A stretch of 64,000 nucleotides of DNA from Salinivibrio kushneri (GCF_005280275.1 NZ_CP040022.1:372001-436000), one strand, 5' to 3'; shown: positions 24,608-34,311, counted from the stretch's first letter. A program made the numbers and translations. Notes: a model not told the origin generated them from the sequence alone.

Positions 24608-26587
24608 CTACCCGCCCATTGCAATATCATCCAGAGCCTTAAGCACTTGCCCATCGAGATGGCCCTCAAACACGCGCTGACAGACTTTTCGTCGCACGGC
24701 TAGGCCAGATATCAACTTTTCAATAGAAAGGTGTCTATCATGCTGTTGTTGATTGTAAAACTCGATGGTGCGGCTGAGTGTTTCGTAAGAGACCACTTGC
24801 TCACCCACGCGCAACCAATCAAGCTTTTCTAAATACCCCTGACATTCTTCGGTGATCACGGATGAAGGATGCCCTGTCATCGCCGACAACGCGGTAATAC
24901 TGCGTTGCAACGCTTCCTCAGACGTATACTTTGAGAGCACAATGGTCAGTTCATCTGCATTAATCTCAACCAAGTGCTTACGTTGTTTAACACGACGTCC
25001 CAAGCGGCCACTGCTCTTCTCTTTGCGCTGGATCGGTTCAAACTCACCATCAATGATCCCGGAAAGCTGATCAAGGTCTTGGCTGGGTAAGATCTCGTTT
25101 CGCAATGGGTTGGGCATGGTGGGGGCCAGCGAACGTTTGCCCTCGTTATACATCTTGGCACGCGAATAGCGGATCACCTCGTCCACGTTGCATTTTATGT
25201 CTATGCGGTAGTCAGGGTATTTTTTCTCTTCGTCTTCGCGCGTTAACGTTAAGTGATACCCCCACAAGTTTACCGCAAAGACAGATTCGGTCACCTTCCC
25301 TTCCGCCAGCTTTCGCAGCTCCCGGATTAAATCACTGGAAAAACGGCGCCATTCGATATTCCGCGCCATTTTTTGGTTCAGCTCGCTAAGCAACATAGAA
25401 TCTTCGAGTCGACGCGACATACGGCTTCTGAACAACGAGTAGAGCTGAAACACCAAGGTGTGCTGACGCAATATCTCTGGTGGGAACAAAAAGAAATAAT
25501 CGCGTGTCATCAACTCTTCAAAGAACGAAGGTTCCCACACCAAGATGTAAAGGTTGGGCTTGATCCTAACCTCACCATCTTCACCTTCTTGAGGCGCTTC
25601 CTCCGAGGCGGTAATGGTTCTGGCTAAGAACCGGAATCGGTCACTTTTGAACCCTTCTGGCATGTTTTCACTGAGCCAACGTCCTGTCAGCTCATGAAGC
25701 TGAAAGTCAGTAAACTCAATTCTATCGATGCTTTCGCGGATGGCGTCACGTGCAGGACCACTGTCTTTTTTACCCCGTAATTGCAGAATATCGGTGATAT
25801 AGATGGGGGTTTTGTTGCCAATTGATTGTGTTTGTAGCTCGTAATTAGGCAAATGGTGATCATGGTACTGCACCGTGAGGGTGAACAGGGCGAACAGTGT
25901 CATCAGATCATCCACTGTCATGATCGACTTAGCCGAGCGGGTTTCAATGATCGCTTTGGTCCCACTGATCGCCACCATCGATTTTTGATAACCTTTTTTG
26001 GTGCGCGGAGGGGCAAGCGCTTGATCAATGATCCCAGCCCAGCTGGTCGGTGAGACCAAAATCTGATCTTTTTCACCAGGCATCATGGGGGGCGTGCCCA
26101 GTCCATGCTCACTGAGTAGTTGTCGATTAACTTGTGTTTGCGCTAATGCTTTTGAACGTTTTTGTTTGACTGCATCGCGACTTTTTTCTGTCATTAGGCC
26201 TGCACTGCCGAGCGATGAGATCAATCGGCTAGGATTAACAAACTGATGCAGCATGGTTTTGCCCGCGAGTCCTTCTTCAAACCGCACAGGTTGCTGAATG
26301 AACAGTCCTAACTGGACAGCGGCACGAAGCCTTTGCTGAATCGCTGCGCGTGTGAGTTGGCCATCTGTCGCATCAACCAATTCTGTGGTGGAGACATACC
26401 CGTCTTGAGAGGCAAAGCCCCGCACTGAAATTAAGTTCAGCAGCTCTAGAATGCTTTTGGTTACCCCTTTAAAGTGTTCATACTGTGCAAGCCAATCAAT
26501 CAACTGATCATGAACGGCAAACAAATGCCCGTCTTTGTGGGAGCGAGGGGCTTTTATCAAGATTTTTTCGGGTTTACTGGCATTCAT
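24608..26587 (-). CDS. rctB: Chromosome II replication initiator RctB
   Basis: The 659-residue protein matches the length (about 658) and character of Vibrio RctB, the initiator specific for chromosome II. The N-terminal third contains winged-helix segments (ELLNLISVRGFASQDGYVST, then RAAIQQRLRAAVQLG). The central part includes FFLFPPEILRQHTLVFQLYS and the basic SGRLGRRVKQRKH. RctB binds 12-mer iterons in oriCII to open it and also longer 39-mer sites that inhibit initiation; it is found only in Vibrionaceae and close relatives. The gene reads away from the origin, next to the DUE, as in V. cholerae. It is expected to be autoregulated by RctB sites in the origin; this is inference from the family. 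Confidence 0.97.
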   Translation of the reverse strand: MNASKPEKILIKAPRSHKDGHLFAVHDQLIDWLAQYEHFKGVTKSILELLNLISVRGFASQDGYVSTTELVDATDGQLTRAAIQQRLRAAVQLGLFIQQPVRFEEGLAGKTMLHQFVNPSRLISSLGSAGLMTEKSRDAVKQKRSKALAQTQVNRQLLSEHGLGTPPMMPGEKDQILVSPTSWAGIIDQALAPPRTKKGYQKSMVAISGTKAIIETRSAKSIMTVDDLMTLFALFTLTVQYHDHHLPNYELQTQSIGNKTPIYITDILQLRGKKDSGPARDAIRESIDRIEFTDFQLHELTGRWLSENMPEGFKSDRFRFLARTITASEEAPQEGEDGEVRIKPNLYILVWEPSFFEELMTRDYFFLFPPEILRQHTLVFQLYSLFRSRMSRRLEDSMLLSELNQKMARNIEWRRFSSDLIRELRKLAEGKVTESVFAVNLWGYHLTLTREDEEKKYPDYRIDIKCNVDEVIRYSRAKMYNEGKRSLAPTMPNPLRNEILPSQDLDQLSGIIDGEFEPIQRKEKSSGRLGRRVKQRKHLVEINADELTIVLSKYTSEEALQRSITALSAMTGHPSSVITEECQGYLEKLDWLRVGEQVVSYETLSRTIEFYNQQQHDRHLSIEKLISGLAVRRKVCQRVFEGHLDGQVLKALDDIAMGG

Positions 26588-26686
26588 GTCAGCTTAAATC
26601 CTTTGTCACGAGCATACTCAACGCGCATTTTTAATTGAATTGACGGAAACCGTAAATCGATCACTCTTCCAGGGAAAGACTAATAA

Positions 26687-26843
26687 AAAAAGAACCAAAA
26701 AGAAAGATCTTTTTTATTGTGCTTTTTAACTGATCTTTATGATTATTCTGATCTAATTTGATGATCTGATCTTATGATCCAAACAATTGGATTTATATAA
26801 CATTCTGATTTTTATGAAGTATAATTTTACCTTCCTCGAAAGC
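26687..26843. other. AT-rich unwinding region of oriCII
   Basis: This segment between rctB and the 12-mer array is rich in A/T and contains at least eight TGAT copies on the plus strand between 26730 and 26815, that is ATCA repeats on the minus strand. ATCA repeats in the unwinding element are the single-strand RctB target described in V. cholerae. Several are GATC Dam sites. Confidence 0.75.
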
Positions 26844-26970
26844 ATGATCATCAAAGTCTCGGAGACATGATCATCACCACGCACCAACGATGATCAAGTA
26901 AGGCCCGCATCAATGATCAACATCTTACCGCATTGATGATCAGATAATAACGGCAACGATGATCAAGCGT
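26844..26970 (+). repeat. oriCII iteron array: six RctB-type 12-mers with exact 23-bp phasing
   Basis: Six copies of a 12-mer starting ATGATCA begin at 26844, 26867, 26890, 26913, 26936 and 26959, each exactly 23 bases after the last and all in the same orientation. Each contains a GATC Dam methylation site, which RctB binding needs. Number, orientation and spacing match the minimal origin of V. cholerae chromosome II. Confidence 0.96.
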
Positions 26971-26980
26971 GATACACATC

Positions 26981-26989
26981 TTATCCACA
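26981..26989 (+). other. DnaA box of oriCII
   Basis: TTATCCACA is a perfect DnaA box, ten bases from the last 12-mer. One DnaA box next to the iterons is part of the known chromosome II origin. Confidence 0.92.
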
Positions 26990-27039
26990 GTGATAGGCTA
27001 TCGCTGACGATGATGTTATTCGATTTAGTGACTAAACGG

Positions 27040-27575
27040 GCGAATGGGACTTAGGAACAATGATCAAGACAGCGCTTTTTTAGCCGATCCGATGAAAAAG
27101 CGTCCATGTTGTTGGTTAGGCTAGCGGCTATTTCACGCTTATCCAGCAAATCGAAATGACATTGACAGTATAACCGTCACCGGGATGTATGTGTCCGGTT
27201 ATTGGAACAATGATCATGAAGGGGATCGTGCTGTTCGATCATCTTGACCTAACCCCTTGTTTCGTCCACTGGAGACGGAGAGGTGGATAGGATCCTTCTC
27301 GATCCCTTGTTACACCTGACGTTATCCGTAATTTGGCGGTTTGATTATATCGTTCCGAACAATGGGACATTGTATAAGCGTTTACAGCAAGTCTTGATCA
27401 TTGTTCCGTTGAATAGCGATATACGCCGCGTGGATTTGCAGAGGATTTAACCCATAATACCGCTTGATCATGTTTCCTAAGTGATGCGCTTACGCTCGAA
27501 AGCATGATCAAGTGATGGCGTCCATGAAGGCCATACACCTTGATCATCGTTTCGGGAAAAATGATCAAAACCGTA
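27040..27575. promoter_or_regulatory. oriCII negative-control (inc/rctA) region with further RctB sites
   Basis: Between the DnaA box and parA2 lie irregularly placed 12-mers (starting 27060, 27504 and 27561 on plus; ending 27471 and 27547 on minus). There are also three copies of a longer motif GGAACAATGATCA at 27054-27066, 27204-27216 and, inverted, 27395-27407. This corresponds to the rctA/incII region of V. cholerae, whose 39-mers limit initiation. The 66-codon minus-strand frame at 27398-27598 overlaps these sites and is not called as a gene. Confidence 0.82.
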
Positions 27576-27715
27576 GTAAGCGATCGGGTGAGCGACAAAT
27601 GGGGATGTTTTTCAAACCAACTTCCCTGCTTCAGGGTTAAGTCACGATAAACTCAGTTCAATGACCGGATACCGTAAATTAGCCATTCAAAGATAAGCTT
27701 CCGGTTATTCGACTT

Positions 27716-27730
27716 GTTTACATTGTAAAT
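27716..27730. other. parS2-type centromere site 3, upstream of parA2
   Basis: GTTTACATTGTAAAT matches the ParB2 site. It is about 210 bases from the parA2 start and could serve both partition and autoregulation. Confidence 0.88.
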
Positions 27731-27941
27731 AAGTGACGCTGTGACATTTTAAATGTGCTGAACTTATCGTAGGTTTGTCGAGGTGAGGATAAGCGGATAT
27801 TTGTCGCTATTTTCATCAATCATCCAAGATAACAATTGTGAGCAGGATCTTTATTTGATTGGCTTTTGTTCACCTTTTTATTGTTTTGACTGGAATGTGC
27901 TGTACAATCGGCAATTATTTCTCGTTAAGGCGAAAAAGAAT

Positions 27942-29150
27942 ATGGATAGGGAAAAGACGATTGAAAACCTTCGCAACATCGCCGCGCAGACGAAACAGGT
28001 TCAGTCTGATCGGGTCGAGATTGTGATGGAAGAGCGCCACGACCAACTCTTTCCACCGATGTCAAAAGCATTAATGGAAACGCGTTCTGGATTAACGCGG
28101 CGAAAGCTTGATGAAGCGATCTCTCGCATGGAGCAAGAGGGGCATCAGTTTACTAAAAACAACGCTAACCATTATTCGATTACACTCGATGAGGCGCACC
28201 AAATCATGGATGCGGCGAACGTGCCGACCTTTCATGAGCGTAAAGGAAAAACCCATAAGCCCTGGGTGGTGAACATCCAAAACCAGAAAGGCGGAACCGG
28301 TAAATCCATGAGTGCGGTGCACTTAGCGGCGTGTATGGCCCTCAATTTGGAAAAGCGTTATCGCATTTGCTTAATCGACTTGGATCCACAAGGCTCATTG
28401 CGACTGTTCCTCAATCCACAAATTAGTTTGACCGAGCAAGAGGGGATTTACTCCGCCGTTGACGTCATGTTGGATAATACGCCCGAGCCTGCAGACAAAG
28501 ACTTCATGATGCGTAATGTCCTATTGCCGACACAGTACCCAAACTTAAAAACCATGGCGGCCTTCCCAGAAGACGCGATGTTTAATGCTGAGGCGTGGCA
28601 AGCGTTAGCAACGAGCCAGTCTCTGAATGTGGTTGAGTTGCTGCAAGAAAAAGTCATCGACCCAATCAGTGATGAGTTTGACATTATCATGATAGATACA
28701 GGCCCGCATATCGATCCGCTGGTATGGAATGCGATGTATGCTTCAAACTCGTTAGTGATCCCTTGTGCGGCAAAGCGCCTTGACTGGGCGTCGACGGTGA
28801 ACTTTTTCCAGCATCTGCCACAAGTCTATGAGATGTTCCCTGAAGACTGGCATGGCCTCGAGTTTGTGCGGTTGATGCCGACTATGTTTGAAGATGACAA
28901 CAAAAAACAGATTTCGGTCTTAACGGAAATGAATTATCTTTTAGGTGAACAAGTCATGATGGCGACCATTCCAAGAAGTCGCGCCTTTGAGACCTGCGCC
29001 GACACGTACAGCACAGTGTTTGATCTTACCTCACAAGACTTTGAGGGCGGTAAGAAGACGTTGTCGACAGCCCAAGATGCCGTCCATCGTGTCGGTTTAG
29101 AACTTGAGCGTGTGCTGCACAGCCACTGGTCTCAGCTCAATCAGGAGTAA
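27942..29150 (+). CDS. parA2: Chromosome II partition ATPase ParA2
   Basis: I chose ATG 27942 (402 residues), which fits ParA2 of Vibrio (about 405) and starts MDREKTIENLRNIAAQT. The frame stays open to a GTG at 27783, but the added residues look non-homologous. An N-terminal helix-turn-helix region (about 1-100) precedes the ATPase, whose deviant Walker A is QKGGTGKSMSA, with Walker A' LIDLDPQGSL and Walker B IIMIDTGPHIDPL. ParA2 forms DNA-bound filaments or gradients that move ParB2-parS2 complexes. It belongs to the plasmid-like type Ia group. parB2 follows after nine bases. Confidence 0.95.
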   Translation: MDREKTIENLRNIAAQTKQVQSDRVEIVMEERHDQLFPPMSKALMETRSGLTRRKLDEAISRMEQEGHQFTKNNANHYSITLDEAHQIMDAANVPTFHERKGKTHKPWVVNIQNQKGGTGKSMSAVHLAACMALNLEKRYRICLIDLDPQGSLRLFLNPQISLTEQEGIYSAVDVMLDNTPEPADKDFMMRNVLLPTQYPNLKTMAAFPEDAMFNAEAWQALATSQSLNVVELLQEKVIDPISDEFDIIMIDTGPHIDPLVWNAMYASNSLVIPCAAKRLDWASTVNFFQHLPQVYEMFPEDWHGLEFVRLMPTMFEDDNKKQISVLTEMNYLLGEQVMMATIPRSRAFETCADTYSTVFDLTSQDFEGGKKTLSTAQDAVHRVGLELERVLHSHWSQLNQE

Positions 29151-29159
29151 TCACGAAAA

Positions 29160-30131
29160 ATGGCCATTAAGACCTCTGATTTAAATGCGCGTTTGTTTGC
29201 CAAAGCAGACAAGCGACGAGCGACGACAACGCAAGAAGCTCAGAGTGCAGCGAGTGAAAAAGCGGCAGTCATTGAGCTTGCGGTCGCCGGTGAACACACG
29301 GTTGAATTTGAGCTGGTAAAAGTCCCTGCCAGTGAGATCCGAGATAAAACGACCGTCTTTGATAAGAATGCGCGAGAGCAGTCATTTCTGAATGAACTCG
29401 CGTTATCCGATATTTTGGTAACGCTAAAAGCACATGGCCAGCAGTACCCTGCAGTGGGTCGTTGGCTTGACGATGGTCGTATCGAAGTCCTCGACGGTAG
29501 CCGACGCCGCATGTCGTGTCTGATTGCAGACCAAGATTTCTTAGTGTACGTGGCCAAAGGCATTAGTACGCGCCATGCTAAATTCTTGTCAGATGTCGCC
29601 AATGCGCACAAACCCTTATCGCTTTATGAACGCGGTAAAGAGATGCAGGCAATGTTAGACAGTGGTGAAGTGAGTGACCAAAAAGCATTGGCGAATGCGT
29701 GTCAGTGTAGCGAAGCCTTGGTCAGCGGCGCCCTAAAAGCCGCGGCCCTGCCCTTACCGCTACTCCAGGCCTACCCGAGTGTGTCGGAGTTGGGACGGCC
29801 GACGATTGTGAAGTTGCACCGCTTGTATTTTGGCCTTGATGCGTCTTTGCAACAACAGCTGGTTGCTAAGCTTGGTGACACGCCTTTATGGCAACAGGTC
29901 GATGCGCAAGGCGTGACGCGTATTACGCGAGAAGTCACCCAGTTGATTGAGCAGTTTAAGGATGAACTGGTTGCGCCGACATCTACTGAAAAAGAGCAAG
30001 CGCAAACACTGCTTGAAGGGCGAGCGTCATACCGACGCAAAGGCAACAATTTGAATATTAACCTCAAGAAAGTCAGTGACGAAGACGCAGAGCGTATTTT
30101 AGCGCTGATTAAGCAAACACTCGATAGCTAA
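29160..30131 (+). CDS. parB2: Chromosome II partition protein ParB2
   Basis: The 323-residue ParB binds parS2 sites. Family features are the N-terminal ParB/Srx nuclease-like domain (VPASEIRDKTTVFDKNAREQ onward) with the arginine-rich patch DGSRRRMSCL, a central helix-turn-helix (KALANACQCSEALVSGALKA), and a C-terminal dimerisation part. It is shorter in linker than chromosomal ParB1 and similar to F-plasmid SopB-type proteins, as expected for chromosome II. It is co-transcribed with parA2 and followed by a strong terminator. Confidence 0.95.
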   Translation: MAIKTSDLNARLFAKADKRRATTTQEAQSAASEKAAVIELAVAGEHTVEFELVKVPASEIRDKTTVFDKNAREQSFLNELALSDILVTLKAHGQQYPAVGRWLDDGRIEVLDGSRRRMSCLIADQDFLVYVAKGISTRHAKFLSDVANAHKPLSLYERGKEMQAMLDSGEVSDQKALANACQCSEALVSGALKAAALPLPLLQAYPSVSELGRPTIVKLHRLYFGLDASLQQQLVAKLGDTPLWQQVDAQGVTRITREVTQLIEQFKDELVAPTSTEKEQAQTLLEGRASYRRKGNNLNINLKKVSDEDAERILALIKQTLDS

Positions 30132-30159
30132 TCTTTTTGCCGAAAATGACAAAGTAAAA

Positions 30160-30188
30160 ACGACATGCCTGGCGTGTCGTTTTTTTTT
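30160..30188 (+). terminator. Rho-independent terminator of parA2-parB2
   Basis: A 9-bp stem (ACGACATGC / GCGTGTCGT) with a 3-base loop is followed by nine Ts. It lies 28 bases behind the parB2 stop. Confidence 0.93.
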
Positions 30189-30234
30189 GCGTGTTATCAT
30201 CCCCTATCCGCTTGGTAAAAAGCCTTATGGAAAC

Positions 30235-32262
30235 ATGATGACATCACCCACATTGGAAGACTTTTTTGCGCCGCTGATCTTACGTGCAGCCCATCACTCC
30301 CACCGTCAACTGGTTTGTGTCGATAAGGATTTGGCGACTGTGCTAGCCGGCTTTGATGAGACACAAGCCCCGTTAATTGTGGGAAGCGCTGAACATGGTT
30401 TGAGTTGGCGCCAGGCTCAGCAAAAGTTAGGACAAGAGTGTGGTCATATCGTGGTGGAGGTGAACGCGCAATTTAACGCGGAAGCTTTTTGCGCCATCGT
30501 CGGTTGCTGTCGCGCGGGGGCGCTCATTGTGCTCCGAATTGCCGCCGGCGTTGAAGATATGCCGCCATCCGTGCAACGTCTTCTTCGCTGTTTGAGTGAA
30601 GATGATAGCGTCGCATTTCATTGTCATTGGCAACACCGGTTACCGCGAGAACGTTCGGTGCGACCCCAAACGCATTCAGTCACCCAGAAAGATGCGATTG
30701 CTGCGGTGGAGAAAGTCGTGACCGGACATCGGCGCCGTCCCCTGCTGCTTAGCGCTGATCGAGGTCGGGGTAAATCGGCCGCATTAGGAATGGCCGCGGC
30801 TAACTTGATGATGAAAAAGCCAAGGCGCATCATTGTGTCATCGCCTTCCCCTGCCCATGCATCAACGCTTTTTCATCATCTGAAAGCCACCCTTCAGGTT
30901 GATGACGCCGGTCAAAAAATCGATTATCAAGGAAGCCAGATACGCTTTATCGCGCCTGATGCGCTGTTGCAAGACGCGCCAGCGGCAGACTTGTTACTGG
31001 TTGATGAGGCCGCGGCGATCCCGCTTCCAATCATAAGCCAATGGCTTAATCAATACAGTCGCGTCGCGATTGCCACGACAGAGCATGGCTATGAAGGGAC
31101 AGGACGGGCTTTTACGCTCCGACTCAAGCAAATGCTGGATGCAGAGCAGCCACAATGGCGTACCTTAAAGCTCACCGCCCCCATGCGATGGGCTGATGAT
31201 GATCCGGTTGAGCGTACCTTGAATGCCCTCTTTTTACTCAATGGCGACGACGACTTAGCGACGGAACGGGCCGATATGCTTGAGACCGAGTGGGTTAAAA
31301 ATGTGGTGATTGAACCGATTAGCCGTCACCAGTTGTATCAAGACGAGGCGTGTTTACGGCAGTTATTCACATTACTGATCGCGGCCCATTATCAAACATC
31401 GCCTAACGATTTAGCCCGTCTTCTGGACGATGACGCTCTCTTAATCTTTGCCGGCTGGCGCAACGATAAGTTGGTTGCCGCGTGTGTCGTGAGTCAAGAG
31501 GGTGGGGTTGATTGGCAAACGTGCCAGGCGGTCGTTGCGGGGCAACGCCGGATAAAAGGGCATCTGTTTAGCCAATCTGTCGCCGCGCATTTGGGGGAGG
31601 CTGAGGTCTTGCACGACAGGCTTTGGCGCGTGCAACGTATTGCCGTATCCGAGCCCTATCGACACCAAGGCGTCGGTCGACGGTTGCTCGCCGTCGTGAA
31701 TCAACACGCGGCTGAAGCCTCGGTAGTTGGGGTAGGGGTTAGCTTCGGTGCAACCGCATCGTTGACGCCGTTTTGGTTTAAGCAAGGGTTTAAGCCGGTT
31801 AAACTGGGATTGAAACGCGATCAAGCCAGTGGCTGCTACTCACTGCAAATGATTAAACCTATCCAGCCATTGAGATGGTGTGATCTGGCGTTGCGCTTGT
31901 TTAGGCAAAGTCTTCCCATTCAGATGCTCACTAGCCATCAACGGATGGAAACGGACATTGCTATGTCTATCATTGCAGGGTTACCAACCACACCGCTACC
32001 GGAGGAAGTAAGACAACAACTCGATGGGTTTGTAGCCGGTGGTGTAGGAGTCGATGCTGCCCTATCGAGTCTACAGGCTTGGTTATATCATCATATTCGT
32101 TGTGACGGGAAAAAGGGCGAGAACGCCACACTCCCCATTCTGGTTAGCCGTATTTTGTTAGGGTTGCCTTGGTCTGTGGTTTGCACCCGATATCAGCTTG
32201 CGGGAAAGAAGGACGCGGAATCTCGAATACGGGACTATGTTCACATGCACCTGACGACATGA
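30235..32262 (+). CDS. tmcA: tRNA(Met) cytidine acetyltransferase TmcA
   Basis: I chose ATG 30235 (675 residues); the earlier in-frame TTG at 30187 lies inside the parB2 terminator. TmcA makes N4-acetylcytidine at the wobble base of elongator tRNA-Met, using ATP and acetyl-CoA. Domains in order are an N-terminal DUF1726-type domain, a RecD-like helicase/ATPase with Walker A GRGKS (177-181) and Walker B LLVDEAAAIPL, then a GNAT domain (around RVQRIAVSEPYRHQGVGRRLL), and a tRNA-binding C-terminus. Length and motifs are complete. It has no link to partition; adjacency may simply be ancestral order. Confidence 0.94.
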   Translation: MMTSPTLEDFFAPLILRAAHHSHRQLVCVDKDLATVLAGFDETQAPLIVGSAEHGLSWRQAQQKLGQECGHIVVEVNAQFNAEAFCAIVGCCRAGALIVLRIAAGVEDMPPSVQRLLRCLSEDDSVAFHCHWQHRLPRERSVRPQTHSVTQKDAIAAVEKVVTGHRRRPLLLSADRGRGKSAALGMAAANLMMKKPRRIIVSSPSPAHASTLFHHLKATLQVDDAGQKIDYQGSQIRFIAPDALLQDAPAADLLLVDEAAAIPLPIISQWLNQYSRVAIATTEHGYEGTGRAFTLRLKQMLDAEQPQWRTLKLTAPMRWADDDPVERTLNALFLLNGDDDLATERADMLETEWVKNVVIEPISRHQLYQDEACLRQLFTLLIAAHYQTSPNDLARLLDDDALLIFAGWRNDKLVAACVVSQEGGVDWQTCQAVVAGQRRIKGHLFSQSVAAHLGEAEVLHDRLWRVQRIAVSEPYRHQGVGRRLLAVVNQHAAEASVVGVGVSFGATASLTPFWFKQGFKPVKLGLKRDQASGCYSLQMIKPIQPLRWCDLALRLFRQSLPIQMLTSHQRMETDIAMSIIAGLPTTPLPEEVRQQLDGFVAGGVGVDAALSSLQAWLYHHIRCDGKKGENATLPILVSRILLGLPWSVVCTRYQLAGKKDAESRIRDYVHMHLTT

Positions 32263-32265
32263 GCG

Positions 32266-32280
32266 ATTTACACTGTAAAC
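32266..32280. other. parS2-type centromere site 4
   Basis: ATTTACACTGTAAAC starts three bases behind the tmcA stop. It is the first of three sites in 85 bp. Confidence 0.9.
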
Positions 32281-32301
32281 GAAACACGCGGCATTGGCTT
32301 G

Positions 32302-32316
32302 ATTTACAGTGTAAAC
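32302..32316. other. parS2-type centromere site 5
   Basis: ATTTACAGTGTAAAC, 36 bases after site 4. Confidence 0.9.
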
Positions 32317-32335
32317 GCTGTCACGCTTGACACGT

Positions 32336-32350
32336 ATTTACACTGTAAAT
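32336..32350. other. parS2-type centromere site 6
   Basis: ATTTACACTGTAAAT, a perfect palindrome 34 bases after site 5. The rest of the gap (32351-32626) contains no gene I can see; a TATAAT at 32456-32461 could be the -10 box of the FapA-like gene but has no clear -35. Confidence 0.9.
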
Positions 32351-32626
32351 CGTTCTAATGTCGATCATTGTGGGGAGCATGAAGAGGGTCAATGAATTAA
32401 TCCTACCCTGGTCACGTTTTTATCAGTGATCCTGCTCCCATAAACGATAAACCTGTATAATTTATTATAAATGAGACAATTGCGCACACTGGCATTGGAT
32501 TTGGACTAATCTAGTCAGTGACGACAGTCGAGCGTAACGTTCCACAAGATGATGGAGCAAGCGCGTTGCCAAGTGGTTTACTGGGCTAATAAAGCCGCCA
32601 CAAGGATCAGATAGGCAGGAAGCGAG

Positions 32627-34291
32627 ATGCTAGACGATATCCTCCGCGTCTCTCAGGATGGTCAGCGTGTATATTTATCGGCAGGGAACGTCGAGCATAC
32701 AAATGGCCAACCCATAGAGAAAAAACAGATTAAGGACTGGTTGGTGAGCAATCAAGTCGATGGCTTTTTTTGTTTTGATGATACGATAGAGTCAGCCCTC
32801 ACCAAGTTAAATGCCTCGCCGGATGATGCTGAGTCGGAAGATTTCATTATAGCAGAACGCCGTGATGCAACTATCGAGGCGCGTATCGCCGATGATAAAA
32901 TGACGGCCTATTTGATCGTTAACGGCGCTTGTGGCGGGCGTGGACTGAAAGCCGATGACATTCTTTCGACACTGCGTGATGCTAATATTGTTCGAGGGAT
33001 AAAAAAACCAACCCTGCAAAAACTTCTCTCCGCATCAGGAAAGCTCAAACCTGGTGAATATCTCGATGTGCCCGTTGCATTCGGCCGACAGCCTATCGCC
33101 GGCGAAGATGCACACCTTGTCTATCTCATTGAAGATCCTACCGAGCGTGTTCGTCGTCCCAAACAGCGTGAAGATGGAACCGTTGATATGCGTGATTTGG
33201 GGGAAATGGTGATGGTGAAGCAAGGACAGCCTTTAGCCAAACTGATCCCAGAAACGTCGGGTTATGAGGGCTTCACGGTCACTGGCTCAGTGTTGTCGAC
33301 CTCGTCCGGTCAGCCAATGACACTCACCGCTCACCCAGGTAGTGAGTTCAGTAACAAAGATCCGAATATTTTGGTGGCGACCATGGCCGGGATCCCTCGG
33401 TTACAAAAAGACGGCGTGGCTGTCGATGATGCCTTGAGCTTAGATGCGGTTGATGTCGGTACTGGGCATGTCAACTTTGAAGGCAGTGTGGTGATTAAAG
33501 GGGATGTCGAAGTGGGTATGAAGGTCACGGCATCGGGAACCGTCACGGTAGGAGGAGTGGTAGAATCGGCGACCATCACCGCCGGTGCCGACATTATTGT
33601 CCAGAACGGGATTATCGGCCGACAAGTTGCAGCCGATTCTGATATTAATTGTACCCTGATTGCGGAGGGCAATATCGTTGCCAAGTTCGCGCAGTATGCC
33701 ACGCTCTGTGCCAATCAAAACCTAGAACTTACCTTGCATGCGATGCACTGCAAAACACATGTGGGGCAGTCAATCATCATTACTGATGCCACCAAGCGCA
33801 AAGGGACATTAGCGGGCGGTCAACATGAAGTCGGTGAGAAAGTACAGGCGGTGATTATCGGCGCCAGCGCAGGGGCGCATACGTATATCCATTGTTTCCC
33901 GCGTCTGCCGATACTTAAACGGGAACTCGTCAATCTAAACAAAAGCTGGGAAGAGAAAAGTGCCCAACTGGACAAGATCCAGGCGGCAGAGAAAAAACTT
34001 GACGCTGTTCCAGAAGAGAAGCGCGACGCCGCGATGGTGGAAAGAATAAGTTCGACACGCGAGCACCTTTCTACCGAGCTAAGTGAAATAGAAGCCACGG
34101 TGGAAGAAACAGATGCGGCGATAGAAAGCGGATACAAAGCCGCCAGTATCATTGCGACTAAGTCATTACTGAATCGTGTCCATTGTACTATCGGCGAAGA
34201 CAAGCACGTGATTCACTCAGAGCATGGTCCATCACATTTGTTTTATGATAATGCGGCGATTGAATTAAAGCCGTATCAAGCCAATGGTTAA
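32627..34291 (+). CDS. FapA-like DUF342 protein
   Basis: The 554-residue cytoplasmic protein has a variable N-terminal domain (1-200), a beta-helical DUF342/FapA core (about 215-430, with repeated Gly-Val strands such as VVIKGDVEVGMKVTASGTV and VVESATITAGADIIVQNGII), and a C-terminal coiled coil (LNKSWEEKSAQLDKIQAAEK onward). FapA-type proteins are scaffold-like and in Vibrio have been tied to flagellar or nutrient signalling; no catalytic residues are expected. It stands alone, its 3' end facing lapB with a parS2 site in the 22-bp gap. Confidence 0.85.
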   Translation: MLDDILRVSQDGQRVYLSAGNVEHTNGQPIEKKQIKDWLVSNQVDGFFCFDDTIESALTKLNASPDDAESEDFIIAERRDATIEARIADDKMTAYLIVNGACGGRGLKADDILSTLRDANIVRGIKKPTLQKLLSASGKLKPGEYLDVPVAFGRQPIAGEDAHLVYLIEDPTERVRRPKQREDGTVDMRDLGEMVMVKQGQPLAKLIPETSGYEGFTVTGSVLSTSSGQPMTLTAHPGSEFSNKDPNILVATMAGIPRLQKDGVAVDDALSLDAVDVGTGHVNFEGSVVIKGDVEVGMKVTASGTVTVGGVVESATITAGADIIVQNGIIGRQVAADSDINCTLIAEGNIVAKFAQYATLCANQNLELTLHAMHCKTHVGQSIIITDATKRKGTLAGGQHEVGEKVQAVIIGASAGAHTYIHCFPRLPILKRELVNLNKSWEEKSAQLDKIQAAEKKLDAVPEEKRDAAMVERISSTREHLSTELSEIEATVEETDAAIESGYKAASIIATKSLLNRVHCTIGEDKHVIHSEHGPSHLFYDNAAIELKPYQANG

Positions 34292-34296
34292 TGCTG

Positions 34297-34311
34297 GTTT
34301 ACAGTGTAAAC
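34297..34311. other. parS2-type centromere site 7
   Basis: GTTTACAGTGTAAAC is a perfect palindrome that fills the 22-bp gap between the convergent fapA-like and lapB stop codons. Confidence 0.9.

Noticed and set aside
27398-27598. 66-codon minus-strand frame in the position of rctA
   Set aside because: It lies across RctB binding motifs, has no ribosome site, and rctA of V. cholerae is thought to work as DNA or RNA rather than protein.
27783-27941. 53-residue N-terminal extension of ParA2 from a GTG
   Set aside because: The added residues do not fit ParA2, and ATG 27942 gives the normal length.
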